DNA of 64,000 bases from Bugula neritina (GCA_964035545.1 OZ037770.1:1066001-1130000), one strand, 5' to 3'. Shown: positions 33,577 to 48,650, numbered from the stretch's first letter. Numbers and translations: made by a program. Notes: generated by a model from the sequence alone, not told the origin.

Positions 33577-35778
33577 AGTTTTTACAAGCGGCTTTTTAAG
33601 TGATGACTATAAATTTATCAAACTTTATTTTGATAGTTTGGGATGAAATTTCTTTGAGTTTGACTCTATATATGTATAAAACATCTATATCAGATTTAAT
33701 AAAACGTCCCCCCCCCCCCCCCCAATGTCTATTATATAATAATACTCAATTTATAATCAATTCCTTTGATTTATTTCACCATTATATAATTGATGTGTGA
33801 CTGCTAGGTAATATTCAAACTATATCCCACATTGTTGCTCTCCTGTAATGTGATAGATATTAATTGGTATATATAGCAGCACGCATATGTTAGTACTTCT
33901 ACAGATTTTGAAAAAATGTTTTTCTATGATATAGTAGGTTTGGGGGAACAAATTTGTAAGTTCGAGACATGTGCACAATTATTGCATGAGCACTACTGCA
34001 GTGGCCATGCACATATGGGATATTTTGTGGCTGCCACTATAAACTCTGTTTATGTAATGGTTACAATACATAGCATATATATATATAAAAAATAGTGGCT
34101 CATATAAATATTATATGCTATATGTTCTGTACTGTACAACTAGTTATGATAGAAGCTAAAAGTAGTTGCAGTGCATGCTTTTTGAGCATGTTATATACAT
34201 TGTATGATGCAATGACTTAGTTATACATCTTGCCTGTTTTAATAATTATCTGGTGAATCTCTTGTGCTATTTTTACATGGTAATTGATTTGCCAAAATTA
34301 CCATCCTCAAAAACAGTTTTAGAGAAGGGCAAGACTGGAGCTTGTATACACAAGTTTTATGCATCTATTATTAGTTATTGATTTATTATTCACAAAATAT
34401 TTTTCATATTTTGGCATTTTGTGGCTTTGGTCATGCAGTTAATTATAGCCATCTGTAAAATAGCTTTTCTGAGTTGAGGCTAGCTCATTATCTGTGCATG
34501 ACATGATGAACTTAGAGGCTGATAAATTAAACACTCCCAACTGCAAGCAAAGGATTGTTCTTCCTCACTGACTGCACTCGGCCATGTTTATGGAGCTACT
34601 TTTTAAACAGCTTTTACAGTTTACAGCTTTGAAGCCTAGAGTTTCAATCAGCTGATGAAGGGAATCAGCATGCAGAGGTTAAAGGAATGAGATTTTGTGC
34701 TGCATAAGTGATGGTATATTAATTGCAATTCAGTCTAAAACTTTACTGAAAATACAGTTTATTTGCTTTTATAAGACTAAAAAGTACCAAATGCTAACTT
34801 CAATATACAAAGTTTTTGAAAATATGATCATTCAAGAATGCTAATTCAATAAGGCCACTGCATACAAACACATGCATAAAGAGTGTGTGCCTCAACTAAG
34901 TCACCTCGCACATGTCAAAAAAACTAAGCATGCATACAGAAATGACTTCGAATATCAATGCCTATAATATGAAAAGCTGCTGACAACTATATTATATACC
35001 CACATTAAATTAGCAATTTAAGGATTTACAGCTACATACACTGCTTGACTGAACAAAAATATGTTCACATATTTGCTGTCATATTGCATGTTTAGTGTGA
35101 TTAATGCTTTAAACGTTATTCTTTAAGTTATAAAACTGCACAACTTTGAAGTGCTGAAAAGTTTTTGAATGTAATGCTTCATGCAAATATAATTACAGAA
35201 TAACTTTTTGGCCCCCATACACTTGGATTAGAACCACATTACACTGCACATAGTGGCTGCACTGGGCATTTTCTCAGTTACATGTAGATAAAAGCCACTG
35301 CATGCGTAGTACATTGCATAAATTACATACATGCATAGTGTAATTTATATTATGTTCAACTATCAACTTTCTATCATCTAGTAATGCAGTGCAGAATGTT
35401 ACTTTATATATTATTATACACTGAAGAATGCTGCATCTGTGTAACTTGATCACGTTCTATTATTTAAATGTTAAGGCATCAAAAGGTTAAAGGTGAATAT
35501 TTCATGGCTATAGCATAGTGTCATGGATAGTTATAAGAGTTAAATAACAGCTGCTTTTGCAAAAAGGAAAACCATAAAATGCTTTCAAATCTGTTATCTA
35601 TAAAGAAATGCTGTAAAACAATTTTCAAGCACTAATTATATGCATGGGTGCTATATTATATTAAAATTTATTTACACTAGGAGAGCAATAAACTATCCTG
35701 TAGTTTGGATTTTAAATTTACCACAGTCAAGCTTAAAATGTATAATATATGAGTATTATGTTATATATTATTATAATA
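33577..35778. other. intergenic, nothing recognised
   Basis: AT-rich non-coding sequence to the right of the MULE. A C16-type homopolymer lies at about 33708-33723. No supported ORF. Confidence 0.45.
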
Positions 35779-36068
35779 TGGTGTCTGGTAAATTGGCACG
35801 GGTAAAATAGCAAAGGTAAAAATGGCACAGGTAAAATAGGACAGGTAATAATCATAGCACAAATGGCAAAGTAAGTAAAAATGGTACATTTTCAATATTA
35901 GGGTCTGAGGTAAGGTTGGGTGTTTATGATTTGGGGGTTTAGGTTTGGAGTCTGGAAAAATTTAACATCAGTGTGTCATTTATCCTATTTTTCCATTTGT
36001 GTTTTTATTACCTGTGCCATTATTATAACCTGTGCTATTTTTACCACTGCCATTTTTACCTATAAAAT
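35779..36068. mobile_element. foldback element with GGTAAAAATGGCA subrepeats
   Basis: Left side repeats GGTAAAAATGGCACAGGTAA; the right side has the inverse (TTACCTGTGCCATT, CCATTTTTACC). The outer end GGTGTCTGGTAAATTGGCA matches (inverted) the end of the related element at 40737-40980. Confidence 0.6.
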
Positions 36069-36789
36069 CATATAATATACGTATTTACCTATACACTTGT
36101 TATTACAAGTTTAGTATGGGGGGGGGAGGAGTATTGAAAAAGTTGCCCGATTTCAAATTTGGCAGTTTTTCAAGCACCTTTAAGAGTTAGAAATATTTAA
36201 TATAATAGTTTTTTATGATAAAACACAATTTGATTAAATTTATAGCAACAATGATTTGCAAAGTTGAACTCTGGAATCATATTATAATAACGGCAGAGCA
36301 AATGTACATGGCAAAGTACGCCTATATAATATATAGCAGCTATATAATATATAGTAGCTATAACAAGTGTTATATACTGTTATAATAAAGTCAAGCCTAC
36401 ACAATCATGCTGGAGGGCTTGCGTTGTTTTAACTATCAACTGAAAATAGCTAACATATGCTGGCACTTATTATACTCCTTTGATTTACCCATCTTTATAG
36501 CAGCTTCAGATATAAAATTGGATAGTTAACAGTTGTACTATAGCATAAATACTCTCAATATTCAATCTGCCTATATTCAGCACTTAGTTTTAGCCATAAT
36601 ATATTATATATAGTCGCGTGGTTTTGTTGGTCTAGTTTAAAGAGACCGGGTCAAAAGTCCAAGAGTTTATTGGTTTGAGAATGTTGCCTAATAAACTCAT
36701 GGCAGACGCAGACAGAAACTGCAGTACGCATTGCATATAGTGTTAAACAATAAAGTAATAACATTTCATTTTACAACGCACTTTATATA

Positions 36790-37118
36790 ATTCGGACCAA
36801 TGGGCCTTCAGACTAATGGGCCTGCAGACCAATTTGGACCTTCAGACCAATGGGCCTGCAGATCAATTTGGACCTTCAGACCAATTTGGACCTTCAGACT
36901 AATGGGCCTTCAGACCAATGGGCTTTCAGACCAATTTGGACCTTCAGACCAATGGGCCTTCAGACCAATTTGGACCTTCAGACCAATGGGCCTTCAGACC
37001 AATGGGCCTTCAGACCAATGGGCCTTCAGACCAATGGGCCTTCAGACCAATGGGCCTTCAAACCAATGGGCCTTCAGACCAATGGGCCTTCAAACCAATG
37101 GGCCTCCGGAATATTTAC
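36790..37118. repeat. minisatellite related to the MULE ends
   Basis: Starts TTCGGACCAATGGGCC and ends GGGCCTCCGGAATATT, like the outermost bases of the MULE right arm. In between are about 18 units of 16 bp (CCTTCAGACCAATGGG) or 18 bp (CCTTCAGACCAATTTGGA). The ORFs over it are repeat artefacts. Confidence 0.75.
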
Positions 37119-38036
37119 TGTATATAGTTAACATTAATTAAATACAATATTCAGGTGGTTCAAATAATCTTATGATGTGGTTACACTAAACATAATCTGA
37201 AAGTTACACCTATACCGTCTTTTAGTAAAAAGAGTTCTTTGGAATTTCTAGAAAGATGTTGAATATAATACTATATATAGAGGCTTAAATGTAATCTGCG
37301 TAAACCCAGAAGGAAAATGACAAAACTATACATTATAGTGAGTTACATTATAAGCACACACTCGCAAACAAAATAAAATAAATGACCACACAGTAAAGCC
37401 ATAAATGTCATATGCTAATTATTAATGTTTATCTATATATTACTATTACTATTGGTAACTATGATAATATAATGTAGGTAGGTATAATTAACTCTTTATT
37501 TTGTTGGACACTAAAATATAAATTTTATATGTTAGTCATAAAGATTAAGACAACAACTGTTATAGTTCTTACCCAATGGTGTATATTTGGTGACTTCATA
37601 TTCTATATTCAGGTAAAAAGTTCTTTATAATCCTTGACAGTACAGATAGTTATAACACGGTCAGATATCTCTGATCATATACAGGTATAAACTATTTTGA
37701 CCTTCACCTTGTAAAAGTCATTGTAATCAAGTGCCTGTATTACCATACTATATCATTAGACAGTACTTTATCAGGTTATAGAAGACAGCAATAGATGTGT
37801 ATATATAATCACAAGTAAAACTTTATATGCATCATGGTACTCAATCTCAATCATAAATCTCAATGACTACATAATCAAGTCAATGACGCTCATCAATGAT
37901 GAACAGCCAATCAAATGTGTCTCAAAACTGACATAGACATCTGATTGATTGACTACATTTTTAGCCCCTTTCCAAATGTAATTCACATACGCATCATATA
38001 ATATATGCGTTAATTTTCGTTATATATATTATGTAG
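37119..38036. other. intergenic with a decayed copy of the 20541-20686 segment
   Basis: About 37540-37735 resembles 20520-20710 base for base over long stretches (for example CTATTTTGACCTTCACCTTG), including the splice-like borders, but the reading frame is broken. Nothing else is recognised. Confidence 0.5.
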
Positions 38037-38455
38037 CTGCCACTAACTATATATAAGATGAGTTGTACTGGTGCTGATGTTAGTAACTTTTTTATACTTA
38101 TTCCAACTGCAGCATAGGAAACTGTAACAGTAGGTTAACACATTAATTTATAATATGGGTTCTTGAAATAACACAAAAAATTTCTTTATGAAGTTGTAAA
38201 GTATTCAAACATATTTACAAATTTTGAATTAATCACCTCTTGTTTTCTTTTAGTAGCTATAGCTAGGAAATGGTATCATAAGTCTACTAAAAATATTAAA
38301 CTATATATAATAAAAACGACATTAAATAATAACTGCACCATTAGACAAATGTTGAGACAAGTAAAAGTAAATGTATAGCTCATAAACAGAGATTAAAACT
38401 TATATTCAATGTTGACTTGAATTAGTTATAGCTGCAGTATTAAAATACTGTCTTT
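38037..38455. repeat. dispersed repeat, copy 1
   Basis: About 420 bp that match 53425-53850 in the same orientation (shared stretches such as GTAAAGTATTCAAACATAT and TAATCACCTCTTG). No coding frame. Could be an interspersed element or an old segmental copy. Confidence 0.65.
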
Positions 38456-38989
38456 TTGTCCATGAAATCTGAAACATTTTGGAAATCTACAATTTGCAGA
38501 TATAAGATAACACCACTCAATGCTTTCTTTAGCTTTTAGCACAATCTTAAAGGAACTGGTAAATGCCTATCTGTATATCATACTGCTAATCTAATGTTAT
38601 ATAAACAACTCCAAAAAATCAAGCTTAAAATTATTTTTCATTTTATATTCTTTTGTAGCACAGCTCTTAGCTAGCTAGCTATAATCTGTCTAGTTTTGCT
38701 TCATTGAATTGATAATGAGGAGCTAGTTAAAATTATAAGCATCAGTTATGGTGTAAATTAGGGATAGCAGTGGTTTTGGGGTTAGAGCTGTTAATTAGAA
38801 CTACTAAATTTATTGTCAAAACGAACCCGAACCCAAAACTAATAAACTTTTCTTTTTCACAAAAAACCACACTCCCTGCGAGACTGAATAAAACACACAA
38901 GAGTGAATATAACATATAAAAGGCAACTCCCAAAACTGGTAACCAATACGTATGCATGAGACTAAATATAACATGTAGTGTAGTGTTGA

Positions 38990-39260
38990 GTTTACCCAGT
39001 GGTCCCCGTGTTGTAATGGTTATAGCACACTTGCTTGCAAGTCAGAGGTCTCGGTTTAGATTCCCAGTGGGGGCAATTATTTTTCAAGAGCATTTGCCTA
39101 TAGTAAGCACTATATTATAAGTCATGGGTTGGAGCCTGACAAAGGCCATTGGTGATGTTAGGAAGAGCATCCAGTCATAATTGCTCTTGTGCCTCATCTG
39201 AATATATCATTAGCCTGATTTAACACCCTCACCCCTCAGAGGTTTCTCACTAAAAATGTG
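38990..39260 (+). mobile_element. tRNA-like repeat (family A) joined to SINE family B
   Basis: TTTACCCAGTGGTCCCCGTG, TTGTAATGGTTATAGCAC and a decayed B box make a tRNA-like head (to about 39080). From about 39122 it continues as SINE B (GGGTTGGAGCCTGACAAAGG, then GTGATGTTAGGAAGAGC). Confidence 0.65.
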
Positions 39261-39715
39261 CGAGAGTTATGGTGTTAATTTACTTTGATACTAATTCATA
39301 TTTTAAACTCAAAATGTAAAATCTCTGTTATAATTTAGCTATTTGTATTGCATGATTTGTACCGCGCATATAAATGTAGTGAATAGCTGCATAATTCTTA
39401 AACACTGAGAAGGATCAATGGAGAGATTAGTTTATGACTTCAAAGAACAAAAGTAAACAGTCAAAATATTATAATAGTATAATTAAATGGGCAGCTTATG
39501 TAACAATCAATATGTTTTACAGCCGTTTGATCAAGTTAAATATCTTACTGAAATCAACAGACTTGGCTTATAGTTAAACTGTAGCATCAATATTAGTTTT
39601 ATAGGTTTGAATTTATTGTCATGATTGCATGAATTTGTATTTATATTATACTCAATGCTGGTGATGAGAGCTATATTATTATTATATATGCCCCTCTTTA
39701 CATGCTGGTAGCATG

Positions 39716-40090
<375 letters not shown>

Positions 40091-40442
40091 CATAAAGAGA
40101 TTATGAGCCAAATATACCTGGCATGATCAGTATTACCAGCATAACCAGTACCTTATGCTACTAAATGGAATTAAATACATTATAATACTGTTTGTCTGAT
40201 ATTCCCTAAAATAGCAAGAATGGCTATAAGGGTCATTGAGTGCAGTGTTTATATACATCTGAACCAATGACATTACAGTAAACACCTTGTCTAGACCAAT
40301 GGCACTGCAGGTTACAAACTTTGCCAATAGCAAAAGTTATAAAACAATGGAAAGCAGTTGAATAAATAGAAAATATATATTTGACTAATTTAATACTACC
40401 AACTGTAGCCAAGAAAAGTTTTTCTTTAAACAATGCTTCTGT

Positions 40443-40535
40443 TTGAATAAATATAATCAGCCAATGAGATTCAAAAACATAAGCTACCAGCCAATGAAAT
40501 TTAAAGGCATAAACTACCAGCCAATAAGATTAGAA
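40443..40535. repeat. three CCAAT-containing tandem units
   Basis: A unit of about 30 bp with CAGCCAATGAGATT-type cores occurs three times and overlaps the end of K1 exon 4. Confidence 0.6.
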
Positions 40536-42112
40536 AGTAAAAGAATAAGGGTGAGATGTAGCCTCAGATGGAGATTGACAGGTGCAATGCTCGAGGCCAC
40601 ACCCACATCTCCTGTCTCCACAACAGTCTACTTGGTAGGTGCAGAATGCTGTAAGAAAAGAGGTCATGGGGTTATGGAGTTCAAGAGGTCATGAAGGTCA
40701 AGAAGTTATGTTGTGTTCTTGTATTTTAATTAAATGATTTTAGGTAAAAATGGCACATGTATAATAATGGCACAGGTATACAATAATGGTATAAATGGAA
40801 AAGTATGTAAAAATGGCAGACAAATTTTGAATTTTCCCAAACCCAACCCTTAAATTCCAACCCCAAACCCCCATCCCCAAACCCCAAACCCCAAACCCAA
40901 ACCTCCATTCCAAACCCCCCAACACTCACTCAAAAACCTTATATTATCGAAAATGTGCCATTTTGACACCGGACACATAATTAAATATACGAGAAAATTT
41001 AACTGCATGCTTATATATAATGTATTGTGTCTTTCATGCAAAATGATAGCTGTATTAACTGTAGTAACATGCAAGTATATTATAAAAAGCTATTACAGCT
41101 ACGTGTTCCAATTATAGTTGCGTATTATATGTTTATATATTTATATTATTCTATTCTTATTTTATACTATAGAGTAATAATAATATGGTACGCAATTTAG
41201 ATCAAAGCCAGTTTGTGTTAAATTACATTTTTATCTTCAAATTATTGGCCATCTTGTAACCAGAATAGGAGTAAAGACTGATGAAATGTCAAAGGTCACA
41301 CTGCTGTTATATTATAGTATATATTTATATTCAATTCGATACAACTGAGATTTTAGTATTATATATAGAATATACTAACTGTACATGACACATGGTGGGT
41401 TACTTCTTTTCTGTATACCAAAGTGCTGCTTGAGTTTTATCTCATCATGGACTAACCTAAGGGAGACGCAACATTCAACATCATTGAGAAGACAACTCCC
41501 AAATGTTTCACGCAAACTGAATTCTACTGCCATTGCATGGCACTACAGCTGGTAGTTTTTTAATAGCTATTTTATATTGATAAACGTGCAGCAACTGCAA
41601 TAATCATTAATGGCGATAAAAGTTAATACTGATGACACTGCATATATATTCTTATTGCTATTTGGAACAGAGTGAACCATCTTAACGATTAAACTATTAT
41701 TATATATATCTTATAACACATATTTTAATATTGTTAGCTATAATATGATATCATGAACTTGTTCCAATTCACTAAGTTGACGTACTAACCTAGCCAAAAG
41801 TGACCTAAACAAAATTGAGTTTTCATTCTCGATTTCTTCTTTTGACATATCACTCTCCTCCAGGATTTCTTTTGACTGTTGGTCTAACAATTTCACAAAT
41901 ACCAAATATATTGTTGAAGTTTTTGAAAATATAATTAAAATTCATTTTTAGAAATACTAAAGTTATATTTTCTTTGCACACACAAAGACAGCTCAAGATG
42001 CTGTCATACGACATATAGATATTCCAGTGAGAGATTTACCTGAAAAAGATTTACCCAGGGCACTGATGGAAAGTGACAGATAGAGAATTGACAAAAGAAA
42101 CAGGTGCTTCAT
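40530..42112 (-). CDS. K1: secreted knottin-like peptide precursor, eight-cysteine type
   Basis: Unrecognised small secreted peptide gene. Exons: 42112-42040 (or a donor at 42055, also phase 1), 41883-41790, 41456-41380, 40648-40530 (stop 40530-40532); phases 1, 2, 1, about 120 residues. Exon 1 is a signal peptide (MKHLFLLSILYLSLSISALG). Exon 2 is an acidic propeptide (ILEESDMSKEEIENEN). Exon 3 ends with a dibasic IQKR site followed by the first Cys. Exon 4 brings the rest. Mature spacing is C-x5-C-x5-CC-x4-C-x-C-x4-C-x-C, the eight-cysteine inhibitor cystine-knot layout known from some spider peptides. Exon 4 has a strong CTTTTCTTACAG acceptor. The exon 3 donor (A|GTTAGT) is weaker. A foldback element lies in the last intron. 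Confidence 0.75.
40737..40980. mobile_element. foldback element in the last intron of K1
   Basis: Starts GGTAAAAATGGCACATG and ends GTGCCATTTTGACACCGG, the same family as 35779-36068. The middle is an imperfect (CCCAAACC)n run at about 40840-40920. Confidence 0.6.
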
Positions 42113-44146
42113 GTTGCTTAATTTTTGTGCAGGTGCTCTTGAATAAAATTCTTCTGACACTTCAGGGTTTTCTTAAATTACGCAGAACAAGAAATTTCCA
42201 ATATATCCTTTTACCTGCAGGCATATGTGTATTATGACTTAGATAAAACTTGAATAAAACCGTCCAATTTCTATATATTATGTTCCAACACATTACATTA
42301 TACAACTTTTAATTTGTAACTAAACATATAGTATAATTAATATCAATTTTCTTGCTTACAAAATCCTAAACCCCACATTTTCCGTTAAACAATGATTACA
42401 CAGTTAGGCTTTGATTTCTATACTCTGTCCAATAATTTATAAATATAGGCAACTATTGTCAAGTACTTTTAAAGCAACAATTTCTGTGGAAAATAAATGT
42501 GGTAAAACTTGAGGTCTTGTGGAATGATGGTGTTTTCAAAGGGAGACAACTTCTATTCTATGAGACATGATATACGTCAGTGTTGGTTTGGTTCTTGAAA
42601 AAGATTTGTATATTATCTTGTGAATCAGCTATATCAGATTTAAAAGAAGAGAAAATTTTTCAGAAGAGGGGACACAACTCCACAACATATGCTAATCACA
42701 AAAAGTTGTAACTTTAGCTTTCTCTCTTATAGTAAAACATCATCGCTGTTGTTGGTATGATTTAAGTCCTAAATTTCTCCAAATCTATTTCATACATACA
42801 GACATGTGCAATTAGGAAAATTAACTCCATGCATGATGTCAAAATATAATGCTATATACAGTGTCATTTGAACTGGCCACACATGCAAGAGCAGATAACT
42901 TCAGTTTGTTTCAGCATTTGTGTCTGCTATAACATATAGATTTTACAGAATATATTTGCTGTTCAGCTAAGTGCAGGTAACAAATCACTATATACTCATG
43001 CATCTACACTATAAGTAAATATGTCTATATAGGAACATAGTTAAAACAAAGCTAATGCTGAAACAAGCATTTTGAGACAGGTCTTGGTTTGTATACAGGA
43101 AAGAAGATACCTTCCTGCAATCACCACAGTAGAAGGAATATAAATTAGTATACAAGTGTTCAATTGCTTTACATAATCAGGTTTATTGCAATTGATTTAA
43201 GCTTCACTTGCTTTACTTGCAGAAAAGGACAAAATCAGTAGCTTGCCTTCACTGTGTACAACTCCTCAAGTTTTCAAACCTACTCAAGTCTGTTTAATTA
43301 AAACACCTTTCTTAAGCAAAAAGCTGCAACAGCTAAAGTTAAAGAGCATTTCTAAGAAAGCATATATATTATACGTACCAGTTGGTGTGTTGAAATACTC
43401 TCCTTATTATAGTAGCTGCATGTCTACTATATACTGCCTATAAACATTAATGCAAATGAACTCTCAGTAAAAGATATAAATAAACACTCTATCTCTCCTC
43501 TAACCATCTTTTAGAGTACAATGACCTCATTACAAGATCAAACTATTCAGATGTAAAGATAACACTGTGTATACTATGTGTGTAACTTTGTAATTCAGAT
43601 TATAGGTCAGTCCTTCTGTAGTTTACATTACAAAGTTGGTTTAGATCTAACTGTTTAACTCTCTATAATATATACTTCAACAAGACTTTTAAAAAAATTT
43701 ATTTAATTTAAAAAAGCATAAATTGGGCATGAAGTAATTTTTGTATATAAATCTTTTAAAACCCTTAGTACTTGATATAATAAAAAGAACTTGCTAAAGT
43801 TTATGCACATGACGCGCACACAAGTTATAATTGAATAAATAATTTAAGTTTTTTGCTAACATGCATTATATTCTAACACCCTAAAATTATAGAATATGCA
43901 TGCATTTTTCTCTTTGCCATACTCAATAAATATATGTTATCAAATATTTTGATTTATTTATACTACAGAAAACTGTTTCATCATAATATAAAGTTACTAT
44001 ATTTAGATATCAGTTGGCAGCCATCTTTAAAAGTGTAATTGTGTGCGGTATTATCTTAAAACAAATAAACTAAAAATATCATCACTATATAGTCGTATAA
44101 CTTACATCAACTAGTTAACAAATACTTGCAACTATTTGCTTATAAA
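42113..44146. other. intergenic between K1 and K2
   Basis: No supported gene. An open stretch from 43223 to 43443 follows a good TTACTTGCAG acceptor but has no cysteine-knot spacing and no partner exons. CAAGAGCACCTGCAC (minus) near 42128-42142 is in the K1 promoter. Confidence 0.4.
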
Positions 44147-45743
44147 ATGAATTGTGTGCTTTTAGTCAGAATTATTTTATATTTAATTTGTGTTCTTGCT
44201 AATGTCAGCTGTGTTGGTAAGTTGTCTTTAGAATTTTACTTTTTACCTGTTTTATTTTGTACGCAGCTTAACTTTAAAATTTTGAATTTGCATGGCTTTT
44301 TAAATATTTTTATTTTTTAAGATGCTAAAAGTTTTGAATTTAAGTCTTAGCCTAGGGCCACACGGTGCGTATTTTCGCATGCGAAAATTGAAATCACAAG
44401 TAGCAAAGGTGTCCACTGTGCGCGTTGAGAAAACCTTCGCACTTGTCGCTCTGCATTTTCAACGCAAGTGCGAATCGTCTCTGTCGTCGTCACCTAATTG
44501 GCTGGTAGCTATTCAGCGAGCCCAATTTCTTTATTTAGTGCTATATTCCAGTAAATTGCGTTTTATTGAAAGCGAGTGCGATTTAAAAATGAAAGCTTTA
44601 TTTATCACGCATCACTGACGCTACAGTGGACACCTTTGCTACTCGCGATTTTAATTTTCGCATGCGAAAATACGCACAGTGTGGCCCTAGGCTTACAGCA
44701 ACCCTAGAGCTGAGCATGGCTATAGATTGAGGTACGTTATGTTTTATTATATATAATGGCAGCAATTAATTATATTATTATAGTACTTAATGATGAATTT
44801 CACGGAAATTTTAATTAATTCGTTAAAAGCAATAACTATAGTGCTGTAGCCTACTTATATTTGTTTTGAGGAATAATTGGCAATAAAATGGCAACTTTTA
44901 TTTTAGGAAAAATAACTTATTGAATCAACTATTTCTAATCAAGCGTTCACCAAGCTGCAAAATGTTTTGGGGTAAGTTTAAAATTTGTAAAAATAAATTG
45001 TTTAATATGGCAAGAATTTTAAGCAAATCAAACAATAAAAAGCCACTCAAGAATATTGCGTATATATAGTGAAAATAACGGTTTCATCCCACTTAGACGC
45101 TTCCCACTTGGACGATTTTGAATTTGGTACAATATATACTGTATATAGTAATATACAAATATAATTGTTGCATTTACTGCTAAACATGAAATAAGCTATA
45201 CCAAGCCAGTTATTTGCTTTAACTCAATACTAGTTTAGCTACAGTTCATTTTATTCAAAATAACAGAATAAAATGCACAAATGTATTTCGTGGTATTATA
45301 TCGCATACTACTATATTACAACTTTTTTTTATAATATTTTTTTGTCTATCTTTTACCTTTAAGTTTAAGGTTTGTGCAAGATGGCTTCTTATTATAGAAG
45401 CATTGTTACTGTAAGTGGCTTGCTGATGACTTCTTTGTTTTCCAATTATGTGCTAAATAATAGCATAAAATACATATATTACACTAAAATCTATAAATAT
45501 TGTCTAAGTAAGAAGCGTCCATGTGGGAAAAGTTTAAGTGGGATGAAACCAAAATAACATGCGAAGCTGTGCCACTATAATTTAAATATAATAAAGTAAA
45601 TATTTATATATAATATACATACTAACTGCAACGTACTGGATATTCTAGGACCATGCCATACATCGTCAGACTGCTGTGGAGAAGCATTGGGTTGCAGTCA
45701 ATGGGATCACATCTGCAAGCTGAAAGTCTTTTGGAGTGACTAA
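44147..45743 (+). pseudogene. K2: knottin-like peptide gene broken by a foldback insertion
   Basis: Exon 1 (44147-44216) encodes a signal peptide (MNCVLLVRIILYLICVLANV). Exon 3 (44907-44971) has the dibasic IKR site and first Cys, and exon 4 (45649-45743) the rest; spacing C-x6-C-x5-CC-x5-C-x6-C, six cysteines. Exon 2 is split by a 343 bp element (44350-44692) flanked by TTA: the left part is 44322-44349 and the right part 44696-44731. Left and right parts together have 64 bases, exactly what the phase 1 to phase 2 pattern of the sister genes requires, and neither contains a stop in that frame. As it stands, a stop codon arises at the left junction and skipping exon 2 shifts the frame, so this allele should not make the peptide. 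Confidence 0.75.
44350..44692. mobile_element. foldback MITE with TTA target duplication, inserted in an exon
   Basis: Ends GCCTAGGGCCACAC and GTGTGGCCCTAGGC; arms of about 80 bp include the palindrome TTTTCGCATGCGAAAA. TTA flanks both sides (44347-44349, 44693-44695), as in PIF/Harbinger-type elements. No transposase is present. Confidence 0.85.
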
Positions 45744-47521
<1,778 letters not shown>

Positions 47522-48650
47522 ATGAAGAAAATTTATCTGGTCATAATTCTTATTCTAACAGTTGTATCTGCATATGACCCAAGAAAATACAGCGGTATGT
47601 ATTATATATGACATAACATCTATTGTGGCTGCAGCAGCATGCAGACGCAGCAACAAGCTATATTGGAATATTTAGAAAATAAAACTGTTTTGACACCCAT
47701 TGAGTAAAAGTTTCATATAAAGACAAGTGATTAAAGGAATAGCTATTGCCAATTTAAAAAAAAAGTAATATAGTTTCACAGAACAGCTGCTCAAGTTGTT
47801 TACGACTTTGTTGCAGTTATTCCAGGGAGATAAGTCTATACACATCATTACTTTAGCTTTGGTGGTACTGAATAATGCAACGTTGAAAGTTATTAGCCAC
47901 AAGATTAATGAATAGAGTTTCATCTTTTGTTTTGGGTCATCAACTAACATTCCAGTAATAAGATTGGATGCAATGTTTGCATATATTTCATATACACATG
48001 ATATTTATTATGTAAATAGTATATTATGATAAATATTATGATAAAAAGAGAACATCTATTATAAACCAGCAGAAAATAAACATCAGCTATAATTAACTTT
48101 CCATGGAATCTGAAAGCTTTATTTGTAGTAACAATTAAACAGCTTGTTTTCAGTTAGGGCAATGCAGTCTAAGTTGCCTGTATCCTTCACAAAAGCAAAC
48201 TTTCCTCTTTCAGTTCTTGAGCTTTACTGACTCATTAAACAAAAACTTCCAATAAGAAGCTATTGCAAAAGCTTTTTTGTAAGGCTTTCATCAATCAATA
48301 TTTTACTTAAAGCTATAACAAAAAGCTCCTGCAACAATATGTTATTCTATAAAATTAAATTTTGTAAAACTTAACATTTCTTAGTTTATGTTGATTTACA
48401 AAAATTTTAAAAACTTCTAATTTTTTAATGCACATTTTTTTGAGTCTATAACTTCTAAATGATCTTTCTAAAAATAAATGAAATTTTAGTATACTTTTAT
48501 TATGCATATATCCTATCTAAAAAATTTTTATAATATTTTAATTTAATATTGTCTTTATTTTTAACCAGGCTATGAATATAAGAGAATGGTAAATGCTTTC
48601 AACCATAAAAGAGACGAAATAGGTTATAGCAATCAGTATGAAGAAGAGCC
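47522..48650 (+). pseudogene. K3: signal peptide and propeptide exons without a cysteine part
   Basis: Exon 1 (47522-47594) encodes a signal peptide (MKKIYLVIILILTVVSAYD). Exon 2 (48569-48650) encodes a charged, Tyr- and Glu-rich propeptide (ends QYEEEP). Phases 1 and 2 are exactly those of the sister genes. No exon with a dibasic site and Cys, and no CC exon, was found downstream on this strand: the sequence runs into the K4 duplication block at about 49000. It may be a remnant cut by that duplication, or its last exons may have diverged beyond recognition. Confidence 0.55.

Noticed and set aside
36800-37141. Three overlapping ORFs with repeated WAFRPMGLQTNGP-like units
   Set aside because: Products of a 16/18 bp minisatellite related to MULE ends; all three frames are open for the same reason.
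40443-40694. 83-codon plus-strand ORF
   Set aside because: Antisense to K1 exon 4, which has a strong acceptor and the cysteine pattern on the minus strand.
43223-43443. Open stretch after a good acceptor between K1 and K2
   Set aside because: Lys-rich, no knottin cysteine pattern, no donor or partner exons found.
44322-44618. 98-codon ORF
   Set aside because: It runs from K2 exon 2 into the foldback element and has no coding support.
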